Assembly: GCF_008801835.1 (NCBI RefSeq)
Contig: NZ_VZOW01000011.1
Location: 1 to 64,000 of the forward strand
Source of the DNA: Cupriavidus pauculus
GTDB lineage: Bacteria > Pseudomonadota > Gammaproteobacteria > Burkholderiales > Burkholderiaceae
Reading direction: 5' to 3'
Length of the DNA stretch: 64,000 nt
This document shows, one piece after another, positions 43,904 to 52,518 of the stretch. The first letter of the stretch is position 1. Every line of letters begins with the position of its first letter. The notes under the pieces are model-generated. The model was not told the DNA's origin, did no database searches, and saw only the letters and a list, made by a program, of their open reading frames with translations. The position numbers and the translations under genes are program-made.

Positions 43904-44815
43904 ATGCTCGATGCCGTCTCGCTAGACCAGCTCCGCACCTTCATCGCTGCGGCCGATGAGGGCAGTTTTTCCGCGGCCGGCCGCAAGCTGCGTCGCGCGC
44001 AGTCCGTGGTCAGTCATACGCTGGCCAATCTGGAGGGCCAGATCGAGGTGCAGCTATTCGATCGCAGCGGCCGCTATCCCCGGTTGACGGAGCAAGGGGC
44101 TGCGCTGCTGGCGCAGGCGCGGCTGGTGGTAGGCGGCATGGACGGCTTCAAGTCGCGGGCGCGGGCGATTGCCGATGGGCTCGAGCCGGAGCTGTCGGTG
44201 GTGGTGGACGTCATGTACCCGATGGCTTCGCTGACCGACGCCGTCGGCGCATTCCGCAGCGAATTTCCGCACACGCCGCTGCGGCTCTACGTGGAGGCGC
44301 TTGGCGCCGTGATGCAACCGGTGCTGGCGCAGGCGTGCCGGCTCGGCATCAGCGGATCAATGCCGTCAGTGCCAGATCTCCTCGATGCAGAAAAACTGCT
44401 CGATGTGCCAATGGTCACCGTGGCCGCGCCGTCGCACGCGCTGGCATCGCACACGGGCATCATTCGCGCGCGCGATCTGGTGGACCACGTCCAGCTGGTG
44501 CTGACCGACCGCACGACACTGACCGAAGGTGCAACCTTCGGCGTGTTTTCGCCACAGATCTGGCGGCTCGCCGACCTTGGCGCCAAGCATGCGTTCCTGC
44601 GCGCCGGATTCGGGTGGGGTCATATGCCGATGGCGATGGTCCAGGCGGACCTCGACGCGGGCGCGCTCGTGCGGCTGCAAATCGAGGCCTTCCAGCCACA
44701 TACGCCGCCAATTGCCATGTTTGCGGTGTATCGGAAGGACACGCCGCCCGGCCCCGCGGGCCGCTGGTTTCTGAAGCGGCTGAAAGGCGCGGGCGACGAC
44801 AACCGGCCATCTTGA
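43904..44815 (+). CDS. LysR-family transcriptional regulator
   Basis: A 303-residue LysR regulator. The N-terminal winged helix (LDQLRTFIAAADEGSFSAAGRKLRRAQSVVSHTLANLE) is followed by a substrate-binding domain starting near ELSVVVDVMYP. ATG 43904 gives the usual N-terminus, leaving a very short leader after the palindrome at 43881. It is divergent from the DoxX/NTF2-like/reductase operon and presumably activates it in response to a redox or quinone-like signal (inference from the target genes). Confidence 0.92.
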   Translation: MLDAVSLDQLRTFIAAADEGSFSAAGRKLRRAQSVVSHTLANLEGQIEVQLFDRSGRYPRLTEQGAALLAQARLVVGGMDGFKSRARAIADGLEPELSVVVDVMYPMASLTDAVGAFRSEFPHTPLRLYVEALGAVMQPVLAQACRLGISGSMPSVPDLLDAEKLLDVPMVTVAAPSHALASHTGIIRARDLVDHVQLVLTDRTTLTEGATFGVFSPQIWRLADLGAKHAFLRAGFGWGHMPMAMVQADLDAGALVRLQIEAFQPHTPPIAMFAVYRKDTPPGPAGRWFLKRLKGAGDDNRPS

Positions 44816-44991
44816 GACGGATATAGAATGCTTGGCGCGCTGTCGATGGCCCGATCGCCGCGGCTTTCACGCGACGCATCGCAACCACTACCCCTTCCGA
44901 TTCCGAAGATGCCGATGACCCCCGAAGTAACCGTGCGCGGCATCGGCGTTCTACTGCAAGCAGCTCGATTGACGCGCGCGCGCAAACGAAA

Positions 44992-45013
44992 AGCGGGCCA
45001 CTACGGGCCCGCT
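44992..45013 (-). terminator. rho-independent terminator after small lipoprotein gene
   Basis: A perfect eight-base stem (AGCGGGCC and GGCCCGCT, six-base loop) is followed on the - strand by TTTTC. It lies 20 bases after the lipoprotein stop. It may also stop transcripts from the LysR side. Confidence 0.75.
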
Positions 45014-45033
45014 GCTTCTTTGCGAGAGATTGC

Positions 45034-45279
45034 CTAGCGCATACCGCCGCTGCTGGTTGCAGCACCGCTGCCGCTGGTGCTGCCGCTTGCGCTTCCGCTG
45101 CTGCCGCTCGGCGCAGCGCCGTAGCGGCCACTGCTGGAACGCGAGTCGGTCGGCGTCACGCTGCCGGAACCCGCGACCGAGCCTGAGCCAGAGCCGGTTC
45201 CGCTGCCGGCTGCCGTACAGCCTCCGAGCGTCGCCAATACCAGTGCAATCACTGCTGCCGTCGTTGTGGTCTTCGTCAT
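45034..45279 (-). CDS. small Gly/Ser-rich lipoprotein
   Basis: An 81-residue predicted lipoprotein. The signal sequence MTKTTTTAAVIALVLATLGGC ends in a lipobox (LGGC). The mature part is about 60 residues of Gly, Ser, Ala and Thr with almost no hydrophobic residues (for example GSGTGSGSGSVAGSGSV). GGAGG precedes ATG 45279. It has its own terminator. Probably a disordered, surface- or periplasm-exposed small lipoprotein of unknown role. Confidence 0.75.
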   Translation of the reverse strand: MTKTTTTAAVIALVLATLGGCTAAGSGTGSGSGSVAGSGSVTPTDSRSSSGRYGAAPSGSSGSASGSTSGSGAATSSGGMR

Positions 45280-45515
45280 TTTTTCCTCCATTCTGCGTAG
45301 AAGCCACCCCGGCCTGGGCGGAAGCACAAGGGGACTCGGCCACTGTCACGCAAGCGTCGTTCCATGATGCGCACGCGCGCAACGCGATACTTTGGCGCGT
45401 CCAAAATGACGCCAGCGCATCCCAGCTTGGCAGCGGTTACGCACGCTTGTAACGCTTGCCAGCATTGGCACCGATGCATTAGCTGCTTACTTCATCGACA
45501 CACAGCGCGCCACGC

Positions 45516-46037
45516 TCACGCCACCGTCAACCTGGTGGCAATCTTCAGTCCCGGCAGGCATTCGCTGGCAATCTGCGCCACGTGCTCGCGCGTTAGCTCG
45601 TCGCGGACCGTCCCGTGCAGGGTGCATGTATCGTCCGCAAATTCCGCCCGGACTACGCGCGGATCGACGATGGCGGCAAGCTTCTCGTCCAGCACTTCGC
45701 GCTGCTGCACGGCGCTCAGCGGCGCAACGGGATCCATATCGGTGTTGTCGTACTGGCCCAACGACGCGGGCCCGGGCAGCGGTCGGGTATCGGACGTGGC
45801 GGGTTTGGGCGGCGCCGATCCGGGTGCCACGCCATACATGCCGTAGCGCTCGACGCCGGCCGGCTCGTTGCCGCCCGACGGCACGTACGGTGTATTGGGA
45901 ATGTTGTCGTGGCTGGCGGGCTTGATCGCACGCAGCGCCTCGTCGGACTGCACCGCGGGCGCCTCACGCTGATCGTCGCGCACGCCGCTGTGGCCGCCAT
46001 AGTGGTGATCGGTCAGGGTAGATTTGCGCTCGGCCAT
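45516..46037 (-). CDS. BON-domain protein
   Basis: A 173-residue protein. About 105 N-terminal residues are Pro/Gly/Asp-rich and probably disordered (PNTPYVPSGGNEP; LPGPASLGQYDNTD). A single BON domain follows (LDEKLAAIVDPRVVRAEFADDTCTLHGTVRDELTREHVAQIA), a fold associated with membrane or phospholipid binding and stress proteins such as OsmY. No signal peptide is seen, so it is likely cytoplasmic. AAGGAG precedes the start. The 236 bases to the right of the lipoprotein start hold no gene. Confidence 0.82.
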   Translation of the reverse strand: MAERKSTLTDHHYGGHSGVRDDQREAPAVQSDEALRAIKPASHDNIPNTPYVPSGGNEPAGVERYGMYGVAPGSAPPKPATSDTRPLPGPASLGQYDNTDMDPVAPLSAVQQREVLDEKLAAIVDPRVVRAEFADDTCTLHGTVRDELTREHVAQIASECLPGLKIATRLTVA

Positions 46038-46222
46038 GAGCTAACTCCTTTCGACGATTCATGTGGATCATCGAATCCCTGCATCGATCATGCCAAGCGC
46101 GTCGACTCCAAGCCTTCCCGCGCCGACCTGCGATCCAGCAACGCCCCGTCGCCCGGCCGCCCATGCCACACGAGCCTGCCGATGTAGCAATGACGGGAAG
46201 GCATGTCGTCGGCGCGAATTAT

Positions 46223-46519
46223 CTACACATCCTCGTAACCTTCGATCACGACGATATCGGCCTGCGCGTGCGGCGCGCGCAGCGCCACCAGTGCCTGGTA
46301 TTCCGGCGAGCGATAGCATTCCAGCGCGCGGGCGTAGCTTTCGAATTCGATGACCACGATGCGCGAGCGCGGCGTGCCTTCTACCACGGTCTTTTCGCCA
46401 TTGCGCACCAGAAACCGGGCGCCGTATTTGTCGAACACAGCCTTGTTCGCCGTGATATATCCCTGATAGCCGGCAGCGTTGGCCACATCGACGGACGCCA
46501 CCCAGTATCCCTTTTTCAT
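46223..46519 (-). CDS. DUF1330-family protein
   Basis: A 98-residue DUF1330 protein (ferredoxin-like dimeric alpha-beta fold) starting MKKGYWVASVDVANAAGYQGYI. The segments GTPRSRIVVIEFESYARALECYRSPEYQALVALR are typical of the family. No enzymatic function is established for it. AGGAG precedes the start; it lies 18 bases after the PilZ gene on the same strand, so the two may be co-transcribed. Confidence 0.9.
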   Translation of the reverse strand: MKKGYWVASVDVANAAGYQGYITANKAVFDKYGARFLVRNGEKTVVEGTPRSRIVVIEFESYARALECYRSPEYQALVALRAPHAQADIVVIEGYEDV

Positions 46520-46537
46520 CTGTGCTCCTTGTTCGCG

Positions 46538-47413
46538 CTAGATCGGGAGCGGCTTGACGCCCGGGCGCATGGTTGCGCTTTCCAGCAGTTGCTCGTGGAT
46601 GAACGAATGCAGCAGCAGCGATTCGCGCTCCCCGTAGGCATCAAATGCCACGCCGACATGGTGAAACGATTCGCTCGCGTCGGCGTCGGGGTCCTCGCGG
46701 GTCAGGCCTTCCACGGAGAACTTCGTCTTGAGCCCCGCGGCGCGCAGCGTGATTTCCAGCCGCACCGTTTGACCCGGCGCGGCAAGGTCGCTCGACGCAA
46801 GCGAAACCGAAGCGCCGCCCATGCTCAGATCTGTGACCAACACGGTCTGCGACGGCGCGCCTTGCTCGGTCGAACACAGTGTGCCAATCAGCCGCACCGG
46901 CACACGGATGCTGCCGCGCATTTCGCGCGCCTCCAGATGCTGGATGTCGCCGAGCATCCAGTATGGAAACGGCGTGCGCGAGGTGGCCTCGACACGCGCG
47001 GAAAAGCTGTGGATGCTGGTGCCAGAAAAGCCGCGGAACAGCACGGTCTCGCCATCGTCGACATCGACTGGCGCGCCGGCCAGCGCGGGCCAGCCGATAA
47101 AGGCGGCGTTCTGGTTGAAACCGATCAGCCGGCTGACCGCAGCGCGGCTGGCGTCGCCGGGACGCTTGACATGCAATAGCGTGCCAACCAGCAGGCCATA
47201 TCGATCGTGCCACGCCGAGCTTGGCTCGTCGGCACGCAGCGGCGCCATGTCGTCGGCCCAGAAACAGCGTCCGCCCCGCAGTACGAGCGCGCGCTCTTCG
47301 GCGGACCTGAACACGGTGCCAACGTCAGCCACCGGAAAACCCAGTTCGTCGACCAGCGCCGACTTCAGCGGGCTGCCGAGCTCGATGTCTGCGACCTGAA
47401 TTTCCTTGCGCAT
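46538..47413 (-). CDS. YcgR-like PilZ-domain c-di-GMP receptor
   Basis: A 291-residue protein. An N-terminal YcgR-type beta domain (about 10-165) is followed by a C-terminal PilZ domain. The PilZ c-di-GMP signature is visible as Arg-x-x-x-Arg in EMRGSIRVPVRL and Asp-x-Ser-x-x-Gly in VTDLSMGGASVSL. YcgR slows the flagellar motor when c-di-GMP is high; this one has no flagellar neighbours. ATG 47413 is preferred, with AAAGGTG upstream; GTG 47422 is an alternative. It could respond to the diguanylate cyclase at 5090, but that is speculation. Confidence 0.87.
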   Translation of the reverse strand: MRKEIQVADIELGSPLKSALVDELGFPVADVGTVFRSAEERALVLRGGRCFWADDMAPLRADEPSSAWHDRYGLLVGTLLHVKRPGDASRAAVSRLIGFNQNAAFIGWPALAGAPVDVDDGETVLFRGFSGTSIHSFSARVEATSRTPFPYWMLGDIQHLEAREMRGSIRVPVRLIGTLCSTEQGAPSQTVLVTDLSMGGASVSLASSDLAAPGQTVRLEITLRAAGLKTKFSVEGLTREDPDADASESFHHVGVAFDAYGERESLLLHSFIHEQLLESATMRPGVKPLPI

Positions 47414-47527
47414 CGATTGCACCTTTTATCCCTGGCGATCAAGCCGTTACTCTAAATTCACTTTGTGGCTTGGACAAGGCGGAATACCCGCTGTTATATT
47501 GCGTCACCCCCTTTTTGTCTTCTATTC

Positions 47528-47791
47528 ATGGCACGCCTGCTTGCCCTCGTTGCGTGGGTCCCACTGCTTGGTGGCTGCGCCGGCGCTCCGGCGTTCGGAC
47601 TGTTTGGCGCGTATTTTCCGCTCTGGCTGCTCAGCGCGCTGGTCGGCATTGTTGGCGCCGTCATCTCGTGGCGGATTTTCGTCGCGACGGGCTGGGCGCA
47701 AATCGTCCGCCTGCAACTGCTGGTGAATACCGCGATTGGCCTGATGATCGCTGAAATCGTGTGGTTGATCGGTACGGGACACATCCTATGA
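47528..47791 (+). CDS. YtcA-like small inner-membrane lipoprotein
   Basis: An 87-residue protein with a lipoprotein signal (VAWVPLLGGC), then GAYFPLWLLSALVGIVGAVISWRIF and a second helix near the C-terminus. This resembles E. coli YtcA, encoded next to mdtNOP. It overlaps the next gene by four bases (ATGA). ATG 47528 starts the signal. It is the first gene of an efflux operon; its exact role in the pump is unknown. Confidence 0.85.
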   Translation: MARLLALVAWVPLLGGCAGAPAFGLFGAYFPLWLLSALVGIVGAVISWRIFVATGWAQIVRLQLLVNTAIGLMIAEIVWLIGTGHIL

Positions 47792-48837
47792 AAATGGCAG
47801 GCACTGGCCGCGCGCCAAAACGCGGCTATCTGATCGCACTGATTATCGTCGCGCTGGCGATAGCGGTGTCGTGGTTTGCATGGCATCGCACGGTGCGCTA
47901 CCCGGCGTCGGACGATGCTTCGCTCGATGCGGACATGGTGCACGTAGCGTCTCCCGTAGGGGGACGCATCGCGCGCATTCATGTCACCGAAAATCAATCG
48001 GTGTCGAAGGGCGACGTGCTGTTCGAAATCGATCCGGTGCCCTACCGGTTGGCCGTCGCGCAGGCGCAGGCCGATCTGGAACTGGCGCAGGCCACGCTTG
48101 GCACACGGCGTCGCGCCATCAACAGCGAACGCGCCACCGCGTCGGTGGCATCGGAACAGACCACGCGCGCCGAGCAGAACTACGCGCTGACCGCGCGCAC
48201 CGTCGAACGCCTGCGTCCGCTTGCCGCCGACGGCTACGTGCCCCGCCAGCAGCTCGATCAGGCCGAGGTGGCCAAGCGCGATGCCGCCGTTTCGCTAAAG
48301 CAGGCGCATGTACAAGGTGCGGCCACGGCGCAGGCGGTGGGCAGCGAGGAAGGCGCGATCGCCACCGTGCACGCGCGCGAGGCTGCGCTGGCGATTGCGC
48401 AGCGCGCGCTCGACGACACCGTGGTGCGCGCACCGCACGACGGCCGCGTCAGCGGATTAACGGTGTTATCCGGCGAGGTTGTGTTGCCCAACCAGTCCTT
48501 GTTCGTGCTCGTGCATACCGGCGAATGGTTTGCGGTGGCCAATTTCCGCGAAACCCAATTGGCCGATATCGCGCCCGGCGATTGCGCCACGGTCTATTCC
48601 ATGATCGACCGGCGGCAGGCATTGCGCGGCACCGTGGAAGGAATCGGTGTCGGCATCACCGACACCGACCGGATCAATCTGCCGCGTGCGCTTCCGTATG
48701 TGCAGCCATCGGTCAACTGGGTGCGCGTGGCGCGGCGTTTTCCGGTGCGCATCAAGCTGGCGTCGCCGCCGGAAAACCTTGTCCGGGTCGGCGCCAGTGC
48801 AACCGTGGAGATCCGGCATGGCGCGTCCTGCAGCTGA
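47788..48837 (+). CDS. membrane-fusion (HlyD/MdtN-like) efflux subunit
   Basis: A 349-residue periplasmic adaptor. One N-terminal membrane helix (about residues 14-33) is followed by a lipoyl half (VASPVGGRIARIHVTENQSVSKGDVLFEIDP), an alpha-helical coiled-coil hairpin (about 75-190), the second lipoyl half (VRAPHDGRVSGLTVLSGEVV) and a beta-barrel domain. It links an inner-membrane FUSC transporter to an outer-membrane channel. It is translationally coupled to the ytcA-like gene and overlaps the next gene by 20 bases. Confidence 0.92.
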   Translation: MKMAGTGRAPKRGYLIALIIVALAIAVSWFAWHRTVRYPASDDASLDADMVHVASPVGGRIARIHVTENQSVSKGDVLFEIDPVPYRLAVAQAQADLELAQATLGTRRRAINSERATASVASEQTTRAEQNYALTARTVERLRPLAADGYVPRQQLDQAEVAKRDAAVSLKQAHVQGAATAQAVGSEEGAIATVHAREAALAIAQRALDDTVVRAPHDGRVSGLTVLSGEVVLPNQSLFVLVHTGEWFAVANFRETQLADIAPGDCATVYSMIDRRQALRGTVEGIGVGITDTDRINLPRALPYVQPSVNWVRVARRFPVRIKLASPPENLVRVGASATVEIRHGASCS

Positions 48838-50824
48838 CGCGCCCCTGCCAGATGCGGCCGATCGCGGCGGCTGGCGAGCGCCGTGGCTGGCGCGCCTGCT
48901 GGCGCCATTTCCGGGGCGCGCCGCCGCCACCACACGCATTGCCGCTGCCAGTACGCTGACCGTCCTCATCACGGCGATGTACGGCACGCCGGAGGCCGCG
49001 ATCTCGGCCTACGTGATCTTCTTCATCAACCGCGCGGACCGCACCAGCAGCATCGTGATGAGCGCGGCCGCGCTGGTGCTGGTCAGCATCGTGATCGGCC
49101 TCGTGACGCTGCTGGCCGACTTCAGCGTCGATAATCCGATGTTGCGCGTGGCCTGCATGGCGGTGGTTTCGGCCGCCCTGCTGTTTCTGACGTCGGCCAG
49201 CAAGCTGCGCCCGATTGGCGCGATCATCGCGATGATCGTCGGCTTTGCACTCGACGAGCTGGGCATGGTGCCCGGCGGTGAACTGGCCACGCGCGCGCTG
49301 CTCTATGCCTGGCTGATGGTCGCGATTCCGATCGGCGCCAACATTGTGGTGAACCTGCTGATCGGTGCCGCGCCGCGCCGGCTGGCCTGCGACCGGCTGG
49401 CCCAGTGCCTACGCGTGGCCGCGCAATGCCTGCGCGATCCCGATGCCCACGGCGCCGCGCTCGATGCCAGGCTGCGCGATGGCGTTCAACCCGTAGCGGG
49501 ATGGCTCACGCTGGCACGGATCGAGGGCAACGCCAACGCGGCCGACCTTGCCGCGCTCAGGCAAGCCGCGGCCTCGACCACCGCCATTCTGCTGGCCGTC
49601 GACGCCATGCGCGGCCAGTCCGAGGCGCGGCCACCCGCATCGTTCGCGGCGCCGATGGCGCAGACGCTCGACGACATGGCCGCGATGCTCGATGCCGGCG
49701 GCTATCCCGTCGACATCGCGCTGTCGCTGCCCGATACCGCGGCGTTGACCATCGCGCAGCAATCCGCAGTCGACGCCCTGCGCGGCGCGATCGTGCGCTA
49801 TGCGGAGCCGGATGCCGCATCGGCATCGCCCGCGACCGAAGCGGCGCCGGCCAAGCGCGGCGGCTTTCTCGATGCCGACATCTTTTCCAATCGCGCGCAC
49901 GTGCACTACGCGCTGAAGACCACCGGCGCGGCGATGTTCTGCTATCTGCTGTATCAGCAACTGAACTGGCCCGGCATTCATACGTGCTTTATCACCTGCT
50001 ATCTGGTGTCGCTGGGCACTGCGGCGGAAACGGTGGAAAAGCTCGCTCTGCGGCTGGCCGGTTGCCTGGTCGGCGCGATCCTCGGTATCGCTGCGATCGT
50101 GTACGTGGTGCCTTCGCTGTCGTCCGTGGGCGGCCTGCTGGCGCTGGTTTTCGTGGGGACGTGGGCGTCCGCGTGGGTCGGCCAGGGGTCGCCGCGCATT
50201 GCTTACGCGGGCTTCCAGATTGCCTTTGCCTTTTATCTCTGCGTGATCCAGGGGGCGGGCCCGGGCTTCGACCTGACCATCGCGCGCGATCGCGTGATCG
50301 GCATCGTGATCGGCAATCTGGTGGTGTACCTGGTATTCACGCGCATCTGGACGGTCAGCATCGCTGCACGTATCGACGCCGCGTGGACGGCGTTGAACGA
50401 ACAGTTGCTGCAATGGGTCAATGCTCGCCAGACCCAGCCGCGGCGCTTGCACGCGGCCAGCGCGCTCGCACTGCGTGGCCAGCTCGGCGAGGACCTGCAA
50501 CTGGCCCGCTATGAACCGAAATCGGTCGGTCCATCCGCCACGTGGGTCGAAGACCGGCGGCAACGCCTACGCACGCTCGACGCCATCGCAGCGCCGCTTT
50601 TTCTGCTGGCGGAGCGATTCCCCGGCGATCCGGCGCTGGCCGCGCGGGTGCGGTCGGTGACCGACGCCGCACCAGAATCCATCACCACCGACACCGCATC
50701 CGATCCGGCGCCGCATGCCGATTCGGACGCGCAGATGCGCAACGCCTGGCTGACGACGATCGATCGACGTCTGGCCGACGGGATGGCTCGCACCGCTTCT
50801 TCCAGTTCTCATGCGCACACCTGA
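48818..50824 (+). CDS. FUSC-family efflux transporter (MdtO-like)
   Basis: A 668-residue inner-membrane protein with two sets of hydrophobic helices separated by a large cytoplasmic domain, the layout of FUSC/aromatic acid exporter proteins (E. coli MdtO is of similar size). The second membrane block starts near HVHYALKTTGAAMFCYLLYQQLNWPGIHTCFITC. ATG 48818 has GGAG nearby and begins the conserved part; sequence before it is out-of-frame MdtN coding. It probably exports aromatic or cationic compounds. Confidence 0.9.
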   Translation: MARPAADAPLPDAADRGGWRAPWLARLLAPFPGRAAATTRIAAASTLTVLITAMYGTPEAAISAYVIFFINRADRTSSIVMSAAALVLVSIVIGLVTLLADFSVDNPMLRVACMAVVSAALLFLTSASKLRPIGAIIAMIVGFALDELGMVPGGELATRALLYAWLMVAIPIGANIVVNLLIGAAPRRLACDRLAQCLRVAAQCLRDPDAHGAALDARLRDGVQPVAGWLTLARIEGNANAADLAALRQAAASTTAILLAVDAMRGQSEARPPASFAAPMAQTLDDMAAMLDAGGYPVDIALSLPDTAALTIAQQSAVDALRGAIVRYAEPDAASASPATEAAPAKRGGFLDADIFSNRAHVHYALKTTGAAMFCYLLYQQLNWPGIHTCFITCYLVSLGTAAETVEKLALRLAGCLVGAILGIAAIVYVVPSLSSVGGLLALVFVGTWASAWVGQGSPRIAYAGFQIAFAFYLCVIQGAGPGFDLTIARDRVIGIVIGNLVVYLVFTRIWTVSIAARIDAAWTALNEQLLQWVNARQTQPRRLHAASALALRGQLGEDLQLARYEPKSVGPSATWVEDRRQRLRTLDAIAAPLFLLAERFPGDPALAARVRSVTDAAPESITTDTASDPAPHADSDAQMRNAWLTTIDRRLADGMARTASSSSHAHT

Positions 50825-52430
50825 ACCGCAGCTCTTCGATACCGGCCACCTGTCGGAACCCGCCACGCTCGCAACGCTCACCGAAACATCGCATGCGTGG
50901 CGGATCCCACCGGCGCTCGCCGCACTGGCCGCCGCGCTGTCGATGGCAGGCTGCGCCACTTCCGCGCTGGATCTTGCGCCGCCGCGCTCAGACCGGCCTT
51001 GGCAGCCGCCCACCACCGCATCCGGCGAAATCGTCGCGGGATCGGCCAGCAAGCCCGCCCCATCCGATCGGCCGTCGGACTACACGCTGCCCGCCAATCG
51101 TGCGCTGGCCACCATCGCTGCGCCGGCTGCGCTCGATCCATCGCACGCCTACACATTGGCAGAGCTGATCGATCTGGCGGAATCGTCGAATCCGCTGACA
51201 CGCATCGCCTGGAACGACGCGCGCAACGCTGCGCTGGCTGCCGGCATAGCGCGCAGCAGCTATCTGCCGCAAATCTCGGCGGCCGCCATGGGCGGGTATC
51301 AGAACGGGCATCTCTCCACGCCGACGGCACTGGGACAGGCGGCGGTGGACGCGTCGCATCACGGCGCGGTATCGGTGTTGTCGCTGCAGTGGCTGCTGTT
51401 CGATTTCGGCGAGCGCGCGGGCATCGTCGAAGCGGCTGAACAGGCGACGGTGGCCGCCAACATTGCGTTTACCGCGATGCACCAGCGCATCATTCACGAG
51501 GTCAGCGTGGCGTTCTATCGCTATCAGGCCGCGCGTTCGCGCTCGGGCACCGTGCAGCGCGCGATGACCAATGCCGATGCGGTGCTGGCGGCGGCCAAGG
51601 CGCGTTACCAGCGCGGCATCGGCACTGTGGTGGAAGTGGCGCAGGCCACGCAGAACCGTGCGCAAACCAATCTGGCAATGGTGCAGGCCCAAGGCGCGGA
51701 GACCGACGCCTATCTGGCACTGGTCACGGCCATCGGCATTTCACCGCTGTCCAAGCCGCGCATCGCGGAAATGCCGGTGCGCCCGCTGTCGCCCGCCTTG
51801 CGCACTTCCGTCGAAGAGATCGTCGAATCCGCGATTGCGCAGCGGCCGGACGTGCTGGGCGCCTATGCGCTGGAACGCGCCAGCCAGGCGAAGGTGAAGG
51901 CGGCCGAGGCGGCGTTTATGCCAAAGGTGTTCATGTCGGCATTTGCGTCATATGCGTCCGGCGGATCGGCGATCACCGCCATTCCGCCGATCGGCCAGCA
52001 ACCGCCCACCGTGAACCTCAACGGCTATCGCTACGGCAACAGCGTATTTTTGGGCGTGACCGTGCCGATCTACGACGGCGGCATGCGATCCGCGGTGCTC
52101 GCGCAGGCGCGCAACGATGTCGACAGCGCGTCGGCGCGCCTGGCCCGCGCCAAACAGGAATCCGTGCGTCAGGTCGTGGTCAGCCAGAGCGCGCTGGAAT
52201 CGAGCCTGGCCGCCTACGACGCCGCGCGCGCACTGGCCGATGCGGCGCAGGTCACCTACGACGCCGCGTTCGCCGCCTACAGCAAGGGCGTGGGAAGCGT
52301 AACCGAAGCCAATCTGGCGCAGAACCAACTGTTGCTGGCCCGCAATGCATCGGTCGATGCTTATAGCGGCGCCCTGGCCGCCGCCGCGTCGCTGGCGCTG
52401 GCTACCGGCGCGATCGGCTCGGCGCCTTGA
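50811..52430 (+). CDS. outer-membrane efflux channel (TolC/MdtP-like)
   Basis: A 539-residue outer membrane factor. A lipobox (ALSMAGC) lies about 47 residues in, so it is probably a lipoprotein like MdtP/OprM, though the N-terminus ahead of the signal is longer than usual and the true start may be internal. Two TolC repeats are visible, each with alpha-helical barrel segments (AKARYQRGIGTVVEVAQATQNRAQ and FAAYSKGVGSVTEANLAQNQLLLARN). It overlaps the FUSC gene by 14 bases and completes a tripartite pump. Confidence 0.92.
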   Translation: MRTPEPQLFDTGHLSEPATLATLTETSHAWRIPPALAALAAALSMAGCATSALDLAPPRSDRPWQPPTTASGEIVAGSASKPAPSDRPSDYTLPANRALATIAAPAALDPSHAYTLAELIDLAESSNPLTRIAWNDARNAALAAGIARSSYLPQISAAAMGGYQNGHLSTPTALGQAAVDASHHGAVSVLSLQWLLFDFGERAGIVEAAEQATVAANIAFTAMHQRIIHEVSVAFYRYQAARSRSGTVQRAMTNADAVLAAAKARYQRGIGTVVEVAQATQNRAQTNLAMVQAQGAETDAYLALVTAIGISPLSKPRIAEMPVRPLSPALRTSVEEIVESAIAQRPDVLGAYALERASQAKVKAAEAAFMPKVFMSAFASYASGGSAITAIPPIGQQPPTVNLNGYRYGNSVFLGVTVPIYDGGMRSAVLAQARNDVDSASARLARAKQESVRQVVVSQSALESSLAAYDAARALADAAQVTYDAAFAAYSKGVGSVTEANLAQNQLLLARNASVDAYSGALAAAASLALATGAIGSAP

Positions 52431-52478
52431 ACGTATGACATTGCGAATCGACCCTGGCGGATTCGCTTTGTGTCGATG

Positions 52479-52508
52479 CCATTGCGATAACTTTTCTTAT
52501 CGCAATGG
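52479..52508. repeat. perfect 12-6-12 inverted repeat with dif-like geometry
   Basis: Arms CCATTGCGATAA and TTATCGCAATGG are perfect complements separated by the six bases CTTTTC. Two inverted 11-13-base arms around a 6-8-base centre is the layout of tyrosine-recombinase core sites, and ATAA-six bases-TTAT is also the core of chromosomal dif sites. It ends 10 bases before the start of a tyrosine recombinase gene. Alternatives are an autoregulatory operator or an mRNA hairpin; it has no T-run. Confidence 0.6.
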
Positions 52509-52518
52509 GTTTCGTACG

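Noticed and set aside
45034..45279. The Gly/Ser-rich stretch as a DNA tandem repeat rather than a gene.
   Set aside because: It has a good ribosome site, lipoprotein signal with lipobox and its own terminator, so a real small lipoprotein gene is more likely.
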